Assembly: GCA_000697055.1 (NCBI GenBank)
Contig: JNDT01002037.1
Span: forward strand, 1 to 12,522
DNA: 12,522 bases
Origin: Saksenaea vasiformis B4078
Lineage: Eukaryota; Mucoromycota; Mucoromycetes; Mucorales; Saksenaeaceae
Direction: 5' to 3'
The notes under the pieces were generated by a model. The model did no database searches. It was not told the DNA's origin and saw nothing but the letters and a program-made list of their open reading frames with translations. Below, piece after piece: positions 1 through 8,131 of the stretch (positions within the stretch are counted from its first letter, which is position 1; every line of letters begins with the position of its first letter). The position numbers were made by a program, and so were the translations under genes.

Positions 1-76
1 TAATATCTCTGAGCCTTACTATGACAACTGTACAGTGGTCCAAACAGCTATATATATGTTTGACATGGCAAATGTT

Positions 77-1120
77 TTATTTCTTTTGTCTCTTGGACTT
101 GGTTTGACGTCCACTTGCTACCCTTTTGGGGCCAGAGGTAGAAGCGATAGCTTTTTCTGCTGGAAGGACAGGCGGTGGTGCCAACAACAGCACAGGAGGA
201 GGCGGCATGCAGCCTTTAAACCACGTTATGATATGAAGTGTGATCTGACAATAACTTACCAATAGCCTGTTGCTGTTCTTCTGTATTTTTACCTTCCTTG
301 TCACTTCCAGCCAACGGCTCATCCTCAGTGGGGGAGAGCCTGGACTCACCTGGCACTACATCTTCCAATATGTCTTGCTCATTTGAAGCAGAGTCCTGGG
401 GCTGCTCTGCAATGAGCTGGATGACAGTGTTGTTCCAATACTTAGCGAGGATGAGTCTGGCTTCCCACTGCCCAATACATCTGTGGAGAGGAATGCCAGC
501 AGAGATGGCTCTCCTCTCCAGCAGAATGTAGGCCTTGGCCCTTGCATCATTCAATACTTTTCTCCAGGGGCAGGACTCCTCCAGGTCGGAACAGATGCTG
601 GCCACCACAGACATCACATGAGGATGAGCGTTGGCAAGACATATCTTCACCTCTGATAAGCTAACTTCTGGCTCTCTTTCACCTTTTGTCTCGTTGATCA
701 GCCATTGGAAGAGCTCCACACTGTACTGCTTCGTTTTACCAAAGCGCTTGTTGCTTGGATCGTCCTCCTTAGGCTGCTGGATGTTCCAAAGGCTATTGTT
801 CATTTTGGTATCTTCAATGGAAGTAGACGCTTTGGTATTTCCTTCCATGGAAGATGTTTTCTATTAAGCAGCTATCAGAAAGAAGGGTAATACGAGTAGA
901 AATATTAATGTAGAGAACCAGCTAAGTAGTAATAAAAAAAAGTAAAACAAAGATGTCTGATATTAAATACCCACAAATCAGTGACTTGCACCTTCAAATC
1001 GCAGACCTCATTCTTTAGTTCCTGAACAGTGTTTCTTAGTTCAGTCATCTCATCACACATCTGGATGACCTTTGAGAAGATTTGTGGGATCATGTTTAAA
1101 AAAGTTTGGCTATTATCCAT
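77..1120 (-). CDS. Coiled-coil protein of unknown family, copy 1 (three exons)
   Basis: I do not recognise a named family. Exons are 1120-971, 860-260 and 213-77. The introns (970-861, donor GTATTT, acceptor AATAG; 259-214, donor GTAAGT, acceptor AAAG) join in phase and give 295 codons without a stop. Residues 1-50 form a heptad-like helix (motif ELRNTVQELKNEVCDLKVQV), predicted coiled coil. The middle (about residues 95-185) carries the core shared with the gene at 7391-8131: PW, then A..E..A..GI.L..C...W.....L...W.N. An acidic stretch follows. The last 45 residues are proline-rich and end in a basic, nuclear-localisation-like tail (KRVASGRQTKSKRQKK). The stop TAA lies inside an AATAAA. The ATG at 1120 is preceded by TTTCTTTCAG, a good acceptor, so a 5' UTR intron or upstream exon is possible. 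It lies downstream of transposase copy 1, same strand. A nuclear partner of the transposase is inference. Confidence 0.6.
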
Positions 1121-1781
1121 AGCGATCACTAGCTGAAAGAAAAAGTAGGATTTATGGAAGAAAAAAAGAGAAAAGACAGTAAACATGAAAGAAAGAAACT
1201 AAAAAAGTTTTTTTGGTCAAATCATGACTAGTTATCAAGGTCAGCTAGCTTTCCCAATTCCACTTCTTTGCATTTCCGCATATGCAGCCACACAATATAC
1301 ATTCTTCCAGAGCTACCAGATATCTACCCTGTCATGCACTCAATATCTTCTGCGCGAATGACACAGAACTGGCTAGGAGCTGAAGGTTGCATATAAGGGA
1401 ATCCTGATGTGGTGAGTGTCATATTTGACATATCATTATCATTATACATATTTCATCCACTAAGTCTAAACGATCTTTATTGAGTTTCTCATACCATTGG
1501 CACTTCATCCACAGATAAACCTGATCTATTCAGACATCTAACAACGGATAGCTACAATCTGAAGATAATAGGATTCTGTCATGATCTTAAGGTACCCTCC
1601 GACATCTCCTATCTTTTGATTAGTGCGACAAGACAATTACGATGATTACGATCTTAGCATAGACACAGTGATTAGTCAAACGTCTCTGTCCCTGAACAAT
1701 GGGATTGTTATTCAGACTCAGCTAGATGACAGCTCTCTGACTTGACATTAATAATCATGGATCATCATCGATCCATGATGA
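1121..1781. other. Non-coding spacer between coiled-coil gene 1 and transposase copy 1
   Basis: No frame stays open convincingly on either strand. The part next to position 1121 holds a pyrimidine-rich acceptor-like tract on the minus strand. Otherwise I see only the hairpin at 1754-1779. It should contain the minus-strand promoter of the gene at 77-1120, but no clear TATA box was found. Confidence 0.5.
1754..1779. repeat. Perfect inverted repeat just past the transposase copy 1 stop
   Basis: A 10-bp arm (ATCATGGATC) is followed by a 6-nt loop (ATCATC) and its exact complement (GATCCATGAT). It begins three bases beyond the TAA at 1782-1784 that ends the transposase copy 1 frame. It could be a 3' end or terminator-like structure of that gene, or part of an element end. 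No function can be shown from sequence alone. Confidence 0.6.
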
Positions 1782-4014
1782 TTACTCAGAGCTTACGCGT
1801 CCTCTGATTACTAAGATATTCAATAAGCATTTGAACAGTATAAATAATGCTGGTAGACATCTGTAATCATCATCTTTACTTCTGAATAAACCTCTACCAA
1901 GAGTCTCAAAGTATTTTCTTATTGTTTCCCCTCTTACTAATTCTTCAGTGAGTTTGGCGTCGTAGATACAGACAAGAGCAAGCAGCTGTGCATGGTGACT
2001 ATGAACATGCTTAAAGTATAAATATACCTTGCCAAAGTATATACGCGTGGACCTTCTTATCTGGGAGTTTCTTCTACTGTTTCTGTCTACGTCCAGCACC
2101 ATTTTCACCATGTGAGATGCCTTACTTGCACCTCTTGAAGCCAGCATCAGACATCCTGTGACCTCTCCTGTTGACTTCCACAAGCGTGCTGTGGCTGATA
2201 TTGTGGGGCTGATGGCAATCGTTTTGCTGGTGAAGATTGACCAAAATCATCAAAGAAGGTGTTCCAGGTCCAATTGGAATCCATCTCCACCAATATTTGC
2301 AATGTTGATATCCATCATAAAGGGGCCCCATAGTTCTGATGCATTCTCGTCGTCTTCATCATTTGTTGCAGTCAGAACGCAGTCATTTTCATGAACTATG
2401 CTGCTTTTCTGGAACTGCAACGTGTCTTCGCTATAGATCTGCATTAAGTGGTGAGAAGCTGACAGAACATGCATGACGTTGGCTGCATTTTCTCCTGGCT
2501 TAACACGGGATTTGATGCAGCTAGAATACTTGCCAATTGCTCTCTCCATTGGACGTGCACTAATAGCATGCAGAGGATCCAGATGCTTCACCACTGAAGT
2601 AATATGCGTCAGGTAATGTTGGGTGATGGTGAACACTGATCTACTGATCTTGGATTGTCCAACGAGGTAGCTGAGCCATGATTTTACACTGTTGTCAATG
2701 GACCTTAGTTCGGCAGTGCTTAAGGTCCACTGCTCAGCAAGAGAGCATGCATTAACCAAATCCAGTAGGGCAGCTCTGGCGCTGTTGTCCACGATGTGTT
2801 CTGCAACAATGGTTGGGACGATATACAGGAGGAACTCGATCCAATCCACCACTTTAAACTGGCCAGAGACATTTTCGACATTATTCCAGCTGCTGTTGAA
2901 ACTCAGGGGAATCTGATTTCAGCTATTGACAATCTTCTTCCCAATCACCTGTCTGACAGCAGGTGATAGGTAGAGAGCATGGTCCTTTCCAAATCGCCCT
3001 GATATCAGATCCCATGTTTGCTTCCCTATACCATGGCCTATCAAATGCATCTCATCTATACCAAAGAAGAAGGAGCCATTGAATCTGTACAGATCACTGA
3101 ATGGGCACTTGCTCATAATACCCTGCTCTTCATTGCCATTCACCAGAGAATCTTTCGATCAGAGTGGGTAATGGTGGTTGTCAGGTATAAAGCAGCAGCT
3201 TTTCAACGTTTCAGCATCTATTTCTTCATTTAGTATTTTTTTATTGCATTGTTGCTGATTTTTTTTTTACCTTCATTGCTTTCATCTTCATGGACAGGAT
3301 TGCATCAGGTGCCTTTGATCAAGCAGATATGGCAACCATATCTGTAATTATGTCCATGATGATGCATCAGCTTTGCAATTCCAGGGATGTCTCCAGATGC
3401 AAACATCAAATGGACTTTCACTCAGTACTTCTCGTTGCCTCATCAAACATATAAACTACTGCTTTGCATTTTCTTCAATTCTGAAAGCATTGGAGCAAGG
3501 TAGCTGAACAGATCTTTTGGAGCTTTCTCTCCTGGGACGATACAGACTTGGATCATTCTGTTGAGCTTGTAACAGATCTCTGGAGGAAGGTTCATGATGA
3601 CAAGGAGTACCATCATCATAATTGAGTGCCCACGTGCGTGGGGTCTGAATCCATCAACAAACATATCCAGCACAATATCCAAGTCACCAAAGATATTCCT
3701 TCCCACCATAGACTTATAGACATCACCATCGAATATGTCCTCATAGACACCATCTGGATTTGGCCGTTGTTTGGAATGGAACCTCAGCAGTTCGCTAGTA
3801 TTTTGGTCAGTCAGCAGTAAGCCTAATTGCTGAGAGAGTGGTAGTTGTTTAACGATACAGGATGGTTTCTATCATACAGGTAATTTCAGTAGAGTTCAAC
3901 AGTAAGAACAACTACCTTCGTATGATCCAGCTCAACATAGTGAGGTGCGCTGCAATGACTGCATGTCATTGCTTTGTCTTGCTTGGTGAACATCTTGCAG
4001 CCATTCTTGCAGGC
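1782..4014 (-). pseudogene. Tnp2-like (CACTA-type) transposase, copy 1, central and C-terminal part
   Basis: Exons 4012-3916, 3868-3271 and 3217-1782 are separated by introns of 47 nt (3915-3869) and 53 nt (3270-3218) that keep frame. Readable in order: a Cys-rich motif (CKNGCKMFTK then CSHC); EDIFDGDVYKSM; NLPPE followed by MIQVCIVPGEKAP; SGDIPGIAKL with the YGCHIC pair; GIDEMHLIGHGIG; VVDWIEFLLYIVPTIV; ARPMERAIGKY; ELWGPF; and YFGKVYLYF near the end. These blocks match copy 2 at 9238-12166 one by one, and the DIPA, DEMH and DW..FLLYVVPT patterns are what I know from fungal Tnp2-type transposases. Eight in-frame TGA codons (at 3443, 3440, 3422, 3305, 3159, 2919, 2250 and 2247) make it non-functional by the standard code. 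I found no frameshift and no internal TAG or TAA. It joins the N-terminal part at 5116-5837 across an insertion; together they make 934 codons. Confidence 0.75.
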
Positions 4015-4157
4015 GTTGTAGCGCACCGATTTTTACTCTGTGGCAATCTTGCCTTTTTATTTTCTTTTATCTACAATATCGATTTTACTTTGTTCTTATT
4101 TTTTTATTCTTTTTCAAGTGGATCAATAAAAGATGTCGCCTTGATACAATATATCTT

Positions 4158-4180
4158 TCAAAGTTGTGTTACAACTTTGA
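4158..4180. repeat. Perfect hairpin with 10-bp arms and 3-nt loop
   Basis: TCAAAGTTGT, loop GTT, ACAACTTTGA. It lies in the left part of the LTR-like insertion, upstream of the tandem array and TATA box. Role unknown; a protein-binding or RNA structure is possible. Confidence 0.6.
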
Positions 4181-4316
4181 AGTCCTCTAGGTTCTTATCA
4201 TTAGGCTCATGGAATCCTATACAAACCGACATCTACTCTGACAATGGCACATGACCTCTGGTATCACCCCCAACAAGACCCCCAAACCTTATCCAAAGGC
4301 ACATCCACTCGAAACT

Positions 4317-4427
4317 GCATACAATTGAAACCGCATACGATCCAAAGTACATACGATCCAAGATGCATATGATCCAAGATGCATATGATCCAAAGTGCAT
4401 ACGATCCAAAGTGCATACGATTGAACC
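4317..4427. repeat. 16-bp tandem repeat array
   Basis: Five adjacent 16-bp units (4334-4413) follow the pattern CATAYGATCCAARRTR, for example CATACGATCCAAAGTG. A diverged unit lies on each side (4317-4333 and 4414-4427). It sits about 90 bp upstream of the TATA box at 4514, the position expected for an LTR enhancer or activator-binding array. Confidence 0.85.
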
Positions 4428-4513
4428 AATTACCTGCCGTCATTATCCATTCGAGCCATGATAGACTAGATGATCATCTACTTAGCAAAATTATTTTCTA
4501 TCGATCTATTTTG

Positions 4514-4543
4514 TATAAATACCCCTCCAATTCAATGAATAAA
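4514..4543 (+). promoter_or_regulatory. LTR-type core promoter with downstream AATAAA
   Basis: TATAAATA (4514-4521) is followed by CCCCTC and, 24 bp from the TATA start, by AATAAA (4538-4543). The same order and nearly the same spacing (25 bp) occurs at 6244-6274. TATA and polyadenylation signal close together are typical of compact LTR U3-R regions. Confidence 0.5.
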
Positions 4544-5115
4544 ACATTAGGTTATAACAGCATATTCTTCTCTTGGTTATCTCAAGCCATCTCAAAAGGT
4601 CTTTTCTTTTATTTCTCAAACTGCCTTTTATTGCTCGCCTCCATTGGTTATTCTCAAGAAACTACCATTAACCTGAATCCATTGATTCCTTTTCTTTTCT
4701 TTTTATTTTATTCTCTGTCTGACAAGCGACGACAATTCCACTGTCCTCTTTTTATTTCTCTTTTTATCTTTGATGAAACTATTTGACGAAACTCTTTGCC
4801 AATTCAAGGTAACCATATCAGCGATCTTACTAATGGTCATATTTTATTTTATCCAGATCTCCTTGGATATTGTCAATACTGACAACAGTTACTCTATTCA
4901 AACCTTTCTTTTTTTTTCTTCAAGGTTTACTGCTTAACCAAGTCTTGGTGTTCAACTTAAATCTACACCTGGTGCTCACTCAATTCTGAACCTTTCTATC
5001 AATGAACATTACTCAACTGATACCCTTAACAACAATCACCATCATCCAGCTTACGCTATGACAACGCTTGGAACAACACTACCCATATACAGTAACCGAA
5101 AAATACAGCATAACA

Positions 5116-5837
5116 GCATCATATGCCATCGCCTTGACTGGGTATCGTTTGGTGAATGCCTCCTTGGATGAATGGTGTGATAATATTTTTGGAACGTTGT
5201 GATAGACATTCCACTCGTTTATCAGCTTCACTTGCTCATCATAGTATTGCCGTGGCACGTTGTATTCCTTGGCAAGTTGGAACATCCTCAAGCTGAAAGC
5301 TGTGGCTATGTTAGGCTTTTCAGGGATTGCTGAATCAAACGAGACATTGATAGGTTGTGTAGATTGGCTATCAGTTTGGATACTATCTGGTAAGCTGGTA
5401 TCCATCACGTCGTTTTCAGGAAGAAGCTGTTCATTGCGATGTTGCTCAGGCCAAAAAGTGTCTTCAGACCAGTCTTCATTGAAGTCATAATCATAGTTCG
5501 CAGAGATCGTTGGTGATGTTTCCAGTTGTTCACGAGCCTATCGAGTATTCAGTTTAGCATGGTAAAGTATGTTATTCTTGGCTCTAACTTCATTACTATG
5601 AGCCATCGCTGTTGAACTGTCATTGTTGCTTTCTGTGCTTGCAGTTTCCTGTTGTTCTGCTGCGAGAACAGGGATTCTGGAGCCGTGAATGGCATTATGA
5701 TCTGCCAATAGCATTTGTCTAAGCTCTTCTGTAGCTTGATTTTCGCCACAGCTGTATGCATGCTCCAATTCACTAGTATTTGCCCTGTCATAGTATTGAC
5801 TACAAGCAGAACAGAGAATAATGGTATAAGGTGCCAA
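5116..5837 (-). pseudogene. Tnp2-like transposase, copy 1, N-terminal part (C2HC finger and acidic region)
   Basis: This is the 5' part of the gene continued at 1782-4014. Exon 5837-5589 encodes a C2HC zinc finger (CSACSQYYDR..., C-x2-C-x13-H-x3-C), presumably DNA- or protein-binding. A 51-nt intron (5588-5538; weak donor GTTAGA, acceptor GATAG) would remove the only stop, TAG at 5538-5540. The next exon, 5537-5116, has an acidic aromatic stretch (NYDYDFNEDWSEDTFW) and then LAKEYNVPRQYYDEQVKLIN, matching the weaker copy 2 segment near 11600-11660. The exon runs off frame at the insertion at 5115. No ATG is seen at the 5' end: the frame opens with TTG at 5837, where it meets unrelated plus-strand sequence, so the true start was probably lost or displaced. 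It is dead as part of copy 1. Confidence 0.65.
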
Positions 5838-6053
5838 GCTGCTTCAGCTCAAGATTCAGACCCAGACGACGATGTGGAGCATAAGCATGCTCTCAATGCT
5901 TCAACATTTCGCAATGACCAAAACATAATCTCAAAACTGGACATATTCAACAATACTGACCAACTATATGCAACTTACACAGTTGGAATTGACCTTCTTC
6001 CCGGCAATACAGACACCTTTCTCACCTACTGCAATACAATTCTGACATCTTGA
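5838..6053 (+). pseudogene. Plus-strand coding remnant, unknown protein C-terminus
   Basis: An open frame of about 70 codons ends with TGA at 6051-6053. It has an acidic start (DSDPDDDVEHKHALNAST) and a hydrophobic-polar tail (YATYTVGIDLLPGNTDTF). The same frame runs further left to 5715, but that part overlaps the transposase finger exon on the other strand and is taken as shadow. Amino acid composition looks protein-like rather than random. It directly precedes the LTR-like block, so it may be the last piece of a retrotransposon internal region. I do not recognise a domain. Confidence 0.3.
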
Positions 6054-6111
6054 CAATTCCACACACTCATCTCACTCCTGAAAATCCAAAATCAAACTCC
6101 TACTCTGAAGG

Positions 6112-6169
6112 GATCACTTTGATCTCGTTACACGATCACTTTGATCCCGTTACACGATCACTTTGATCC
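6112..6169. repeat. 22-bp tandem repeat with palindromic core
   Basis: Units at 6112-6133 and 6134-6155, plus a partial third at 6156-6169. The unit is GATCACTTTGATCYCGTTACAC, whose first 13 bases contain the inverted pair GATCA-CTT-TGATC. It lies 75 bp upstream of a TATA box, as the 16-bp array does in the other LTR-like block. Confidence 0.85.
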
Positions 6170-6243
6170 TTTTCATGGATCAGACTTGCTAAATATCTAT
6201 GACAACAATGATTATTTGTAGAACAGCCATAGACTAGAACTAG

Positions 6244-6274
6244 TATAAATAGCCCTCATAGGGATCACAATAAA
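6244..6274 (+). promoter_or_regulatory. LTR-type core promoter with downstream AATAAA
   Basis: TATAAATAGCCCTC at 6244 with AATAAA at 6269. The arrangement duplicates that at 4514-4543 and is the main reason to class both blocks as LTR-like. Confidence 0.5.
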
Positions 6275-6467
6275 GACAGTTTTCAGTATGATATTACTTT
6301 GGCAAGCAAGTGTATCTTTGTTTCTCTTTGATTTTCTACCGCCTTTGACTTTATTTTTTTCCATGCTTCCCTTTTTATCTCTGATCACTCCATTGATACC
6401 TTTATCATCGTTAACTCTTTGATACCGACTATAAAAGTATCTGGTGCTCACTTACAACTGAACGACA

Positions 6468-6524
6468 TATTTCCTTTTCTCTTTTCTTTTCTTTTTTTTC
6501 TTTCTTTTTCTTTCTTTTTCTCTC
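6468..6524 (+). repeat. Polypyrimidine low-complexity tract
   Basis: Almost uninterrupted C/T with repeated TTTCTTT and CTTTTCTTTT. It follows the CTGGTGCTCACT motif by about 16 bp. Simple-sequence expansion is the likely origin. Confidence 0.8.
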
Positions 6525-6700
6525 TTACACAAAACCACACTTACAACGGTCTTGTTTAGGCGCCTCCGTTTGTGTTGCATGGTGGCTTGAAGTTTATAGG
6601 AGAATAACTTTTGTCAAAGGGACTATTTTTATAGTTGTGCATTACTAATACTCATGGAAGAACGTAGAACATCTTATATCCTCAGGTTTCAACTTGAAGA
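6525..6700. other. Non-coding, no feature recognised
   Basis: AT-rich sequence between the polypyrimidine tract and the 10-bp repeats. No open frame and no recognisable motif was seen. Confidence 0.5.
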
Positions 6701-6806
6701 GTTTCAGTATCCTCTAGATTCCCCCATAAAGACTTCCAGACTCCTCCAGATTCCTTCAGATTCCCCTTGAAGATTTCCAGTATCTTCCAGATTCCTCCAG
6801 ATTCCT
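6701..6806. repeat. 10-bp repeat block A (CAGATTCCTC family)
   Basis: Imperfect copies of a 10-bp unit, best written CCTCCAGATT, include CCAGACTCCT, CCAGATTCCT, TCAGATTCCC and CCAGATTCCT near 6737-6805. Register is broken in places by AAGATTTC-type spacers. The same unit returns in block B after about 130 bp of AT-rich non-repetitive sequence. Confidence 0.8.
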
Positions 6807-6939
6807 TTGTCTTACAATGTTAAATCGTTTGTTTTGCTTGATATTTTCAATTATAAAACATTATATAGAATTAATAGCAATCAACTTCTGCTATAACATG
6901 TGTAAATCGTATTTCTATTCAGTATTGAATCACTTGATT

Positions 6940-7063
6940 TTTCCAGATTCCTTCAGATTCCTCCAGATTCCTATAGATTCCTATAGAGACCTTCAGATTC
7001 CTCCAGATTCCAAAGTCTGAAATTGAAGACATTCAGATTCCTCCAGATTCCTCCAGATTCCCA
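6940..7063. repeat. 10-bp repeat block B (CAGATTCCTC family)
   Basis: Seven units run in exact 10-bp register from 6941 to 7010 (variants end in AGATTC, one in AGAGAC). A 20-bp gap follows, then three more units from 7031 to 7060. Short open frames across it (DSFRFLQIP-like) are simply the repeat read in three frames, not genes. Confidence 0.85.
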
Positions 7064-7390
7064 TTTTCCCATGGTGTATCTTGTAATTCAAGACTCATTT
7101 CCAGGCTTAACATTGGGTTCACCTCAGACTTTCATGATAACAATATATGAGGAAATTAAATTTATAGATAATGCATTGCATCTCAACGCTCCAAACTTGT
7201 ATCTCGCATCACATTCAATGACTTTGTCATGTATTTATTGTCCTTTGCTCTCCTCTATGTTATGTTCAGATAATCAGATTTGCCAACTAAAGGCTGTTTT
7301 ATTTGCAATTAAAACCAAAAAATTTATAGTCTGTTGCAACGTCTTCTGACCTGGCGTTCACTGCTATCATGCCTAACAAACAGGAAACTG
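7064..7390. other. Non-coding stretch downstream of coiled-coil gene 2
   Basis: AT-rich. A plus-strand frame stays open to 7349, but its composition is unconvincing and it begins inside the 10-bp repeats. It probably holds the 3' untranslated region of the minus-strand gene ending at 7391; no strong AATAAA was located on that strand here. Confidence 0.4.
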
Positions 7391-8131
7391 TTAGTTCACC
7401 CTTATGATGACTGGATATTTTTCTTGCCCATCTGATGTAGAGTCTCTCTCAGTCTCCTGCAGTATCAAAACCATTTATTACTCAAATATCACATATTTGA
7501 AGGTTACCTTCTGCAGGAAAGATTGATACTGATAATGGTTTCTCCATTTTGTTTGGAGAAGCCATTTTGTGGCCCAGGAATGCTTGCAACATTGTAGCAT
7601 AATACCAGACCATAGAGCTTTATGTTCTACTTCCTTGATTGCCCAACTCTGTTTGTCATGTGAGAGCTGGCTCCATGGCACTGAAGGGCCACATGTTGGT
7701 AAACTTGAACGCACATCATCTACAGCATTTTTAACTGCATTATTGAGATTCAGTATTGGACCCTCTGCTGCTTTGGTACTTCCATTGAAGAAGGTGTGAC
7801 ATATGTATTTCTGCAACTTGGTAGTGGTTAACCTGACTGCACGCCTCTTGCCATTCAGCACTTCAGTTGGCCTTTCCAAGGTCCTCTCTTCCTCTACATT
7901 GTCCTCTTCTTCCCTTCCCTGCTCTCCCTCCAAAATATGTGAAAAAGGTTCTCTTTCTATCAATAGATGAATGATTTTGGCTTGCTGTTGGATGACTTCA
8001 CAGAGAAGTATTCCTTGCTCATTGAGGCGAACCTTGTGTACTTCTTGGGTCTCTTTAACTCTGGCAAGAGAAGCAAGTACATGATCATTGATTAGGTTAA
8101 TAACAGCCTTGTTTCCTGGAGTAGTGGGCAT
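7391..8131 (-). CDS. Coiled-coil protein of unknown family, copy 2 (two exons)
   Basis: Family not recognised. Exon 1 (8131-7508) starts at an ATG (MPTTPGNKAVINLINDHV). A 51-nt intron (7507-7457, donor AAG|GTAACC, acceptor CTGCAG) joins in phase to exon 2 (7456-7391), ending ...YPVIIRVN, 229 residues in all. Without splicing the frame would stop about nine codons past the donor. Residues 10-65 are helical and coiled-coil-like. An acidic run (EGEQGREEEDNVEEE) and a basic patch (NGKRRAVR) follow. Residues about 150-198 hold the core shared with the gene at 77-1120: PW, D, A, E, A, GI.L, C, W, L, W.N at identical spacing, 14 of 47 positions. It lacks copy 1's proline-rich basic tail. It lies downstream of transposase copy 2 on the same strand, as copy 1 does to its transposase. 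Open throughout, so possibly functional. Confidence 0.6.

Larger units (their letters stand above)
4015..5115 (+). mobile_element. LTR-like insertion inside transposase copy 1 (probable solo LTR)
   Basis: This block splits a codon of transposase copy 1. The protein reads YPVKAMAYDA on the right side and CKNGCKMFTK on the left, so removing about 1.1 kb restores an in-frame join that matches copy 2 (IYPAKPITIDNCSNGC). Inside, on the plus strand, are a 16-bp tandem array, a TATA box (TATAAATA, 4514), an AATAAA (4538), pyrimidine-rich stretches and the motif CTGGTGCTCACT (4969-4980). All but the array family recur in the block at 6112-6452. Left flank GGCGT (4012-4016) and right flank AGCAT (5115-5119) could be a decayed 5-bp target duplication of GGCAT, with the element starting TGTAGC at 4017. 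There is no pol or gag. Solo LTR is the best fit; a non-autonomous element is the alternative. Confidence 0.55.
6112..6452 (+). mobile_element. Second LTR-like block
   Basis: It contains a tandem array, TATAAATA (6244-6251), CCCTC, AATAAA (6269-6274), a shared CTTTTTATCT-TGAT segment and CTGGTGCTCACT (6441-6452), in the same order as the insertion at 4015-5115. The TATA to CTGGTGCTCACT distance is shorter (197 versus 455 bp), so the two are related in design but not recent copies. CTGGTGCTCACT contains TGG, which could be the start of a tRNA primer-binding site, but nothing confirms that. Element ends and target duplication were not found; the limits given are those of the recognisable signals. 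Confidence 0.45.

Noticed and set aside
905..1186. Start of coiled-coil gene 1 at 1186 (MFTVFSLFFFHK...)
   Set aside because: The upstream part is a T-rich tract ending in TTTCTTTCAG, which looks like an intron 3' end rather than coding; ATG at 1120 begins the protein-like part.
2158..2394. Plus-strand open frames opposite the transposases and coiled-coil genes (for example 2158-2394, 3862-4254, 7569-7799, 10223-10516)
   Set aside because: They are antisense shadows of frames supported by homology between copies.
4317..4427. CRISPR-like array
   Set aside because: Units are adjacent 16-mers without spacers, in a eukaryotic LTR-like promoter context.
4969..4980. CTGGTGCTCACT as a proven tRNA primer-binding site
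   Set aside because: It contains TGG and recurs at 6441-6452, but no matching tRNA 3' end or internal retrotransposon genes are in the window; kept only as a shared motif.
5078..5083. CACTAC as a CACTA-element terminus
   Set aside because: It lies inside the LTR-like insertion, has no paired inverted copy and no flanking 3-bp duplication that I could find.
1782..5837. A reassigned genetic code in which TGA is sense
   Set aside because: Where copies can be aligned the TGA sites do not point to one amino acid (Arg in one case, other residues in others). Copy 2 also has TAG stops, and the small genes show no TGA inside their frames.
6212..6451. Minus-strand 79-codon frame in the second LTR-like block
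   Set aside because: Lies over a TATA box and polypyrimidine-type sequence; Lys/Arg-rich by composition of the opposite strand.
6817..7349. Two plus-strand open frames (6817-7020, 7023-7349)
   Set aside because: They are largely translations of the 10-bp repeat or AT-rich sequence with unconvincing composition and no splice signals.
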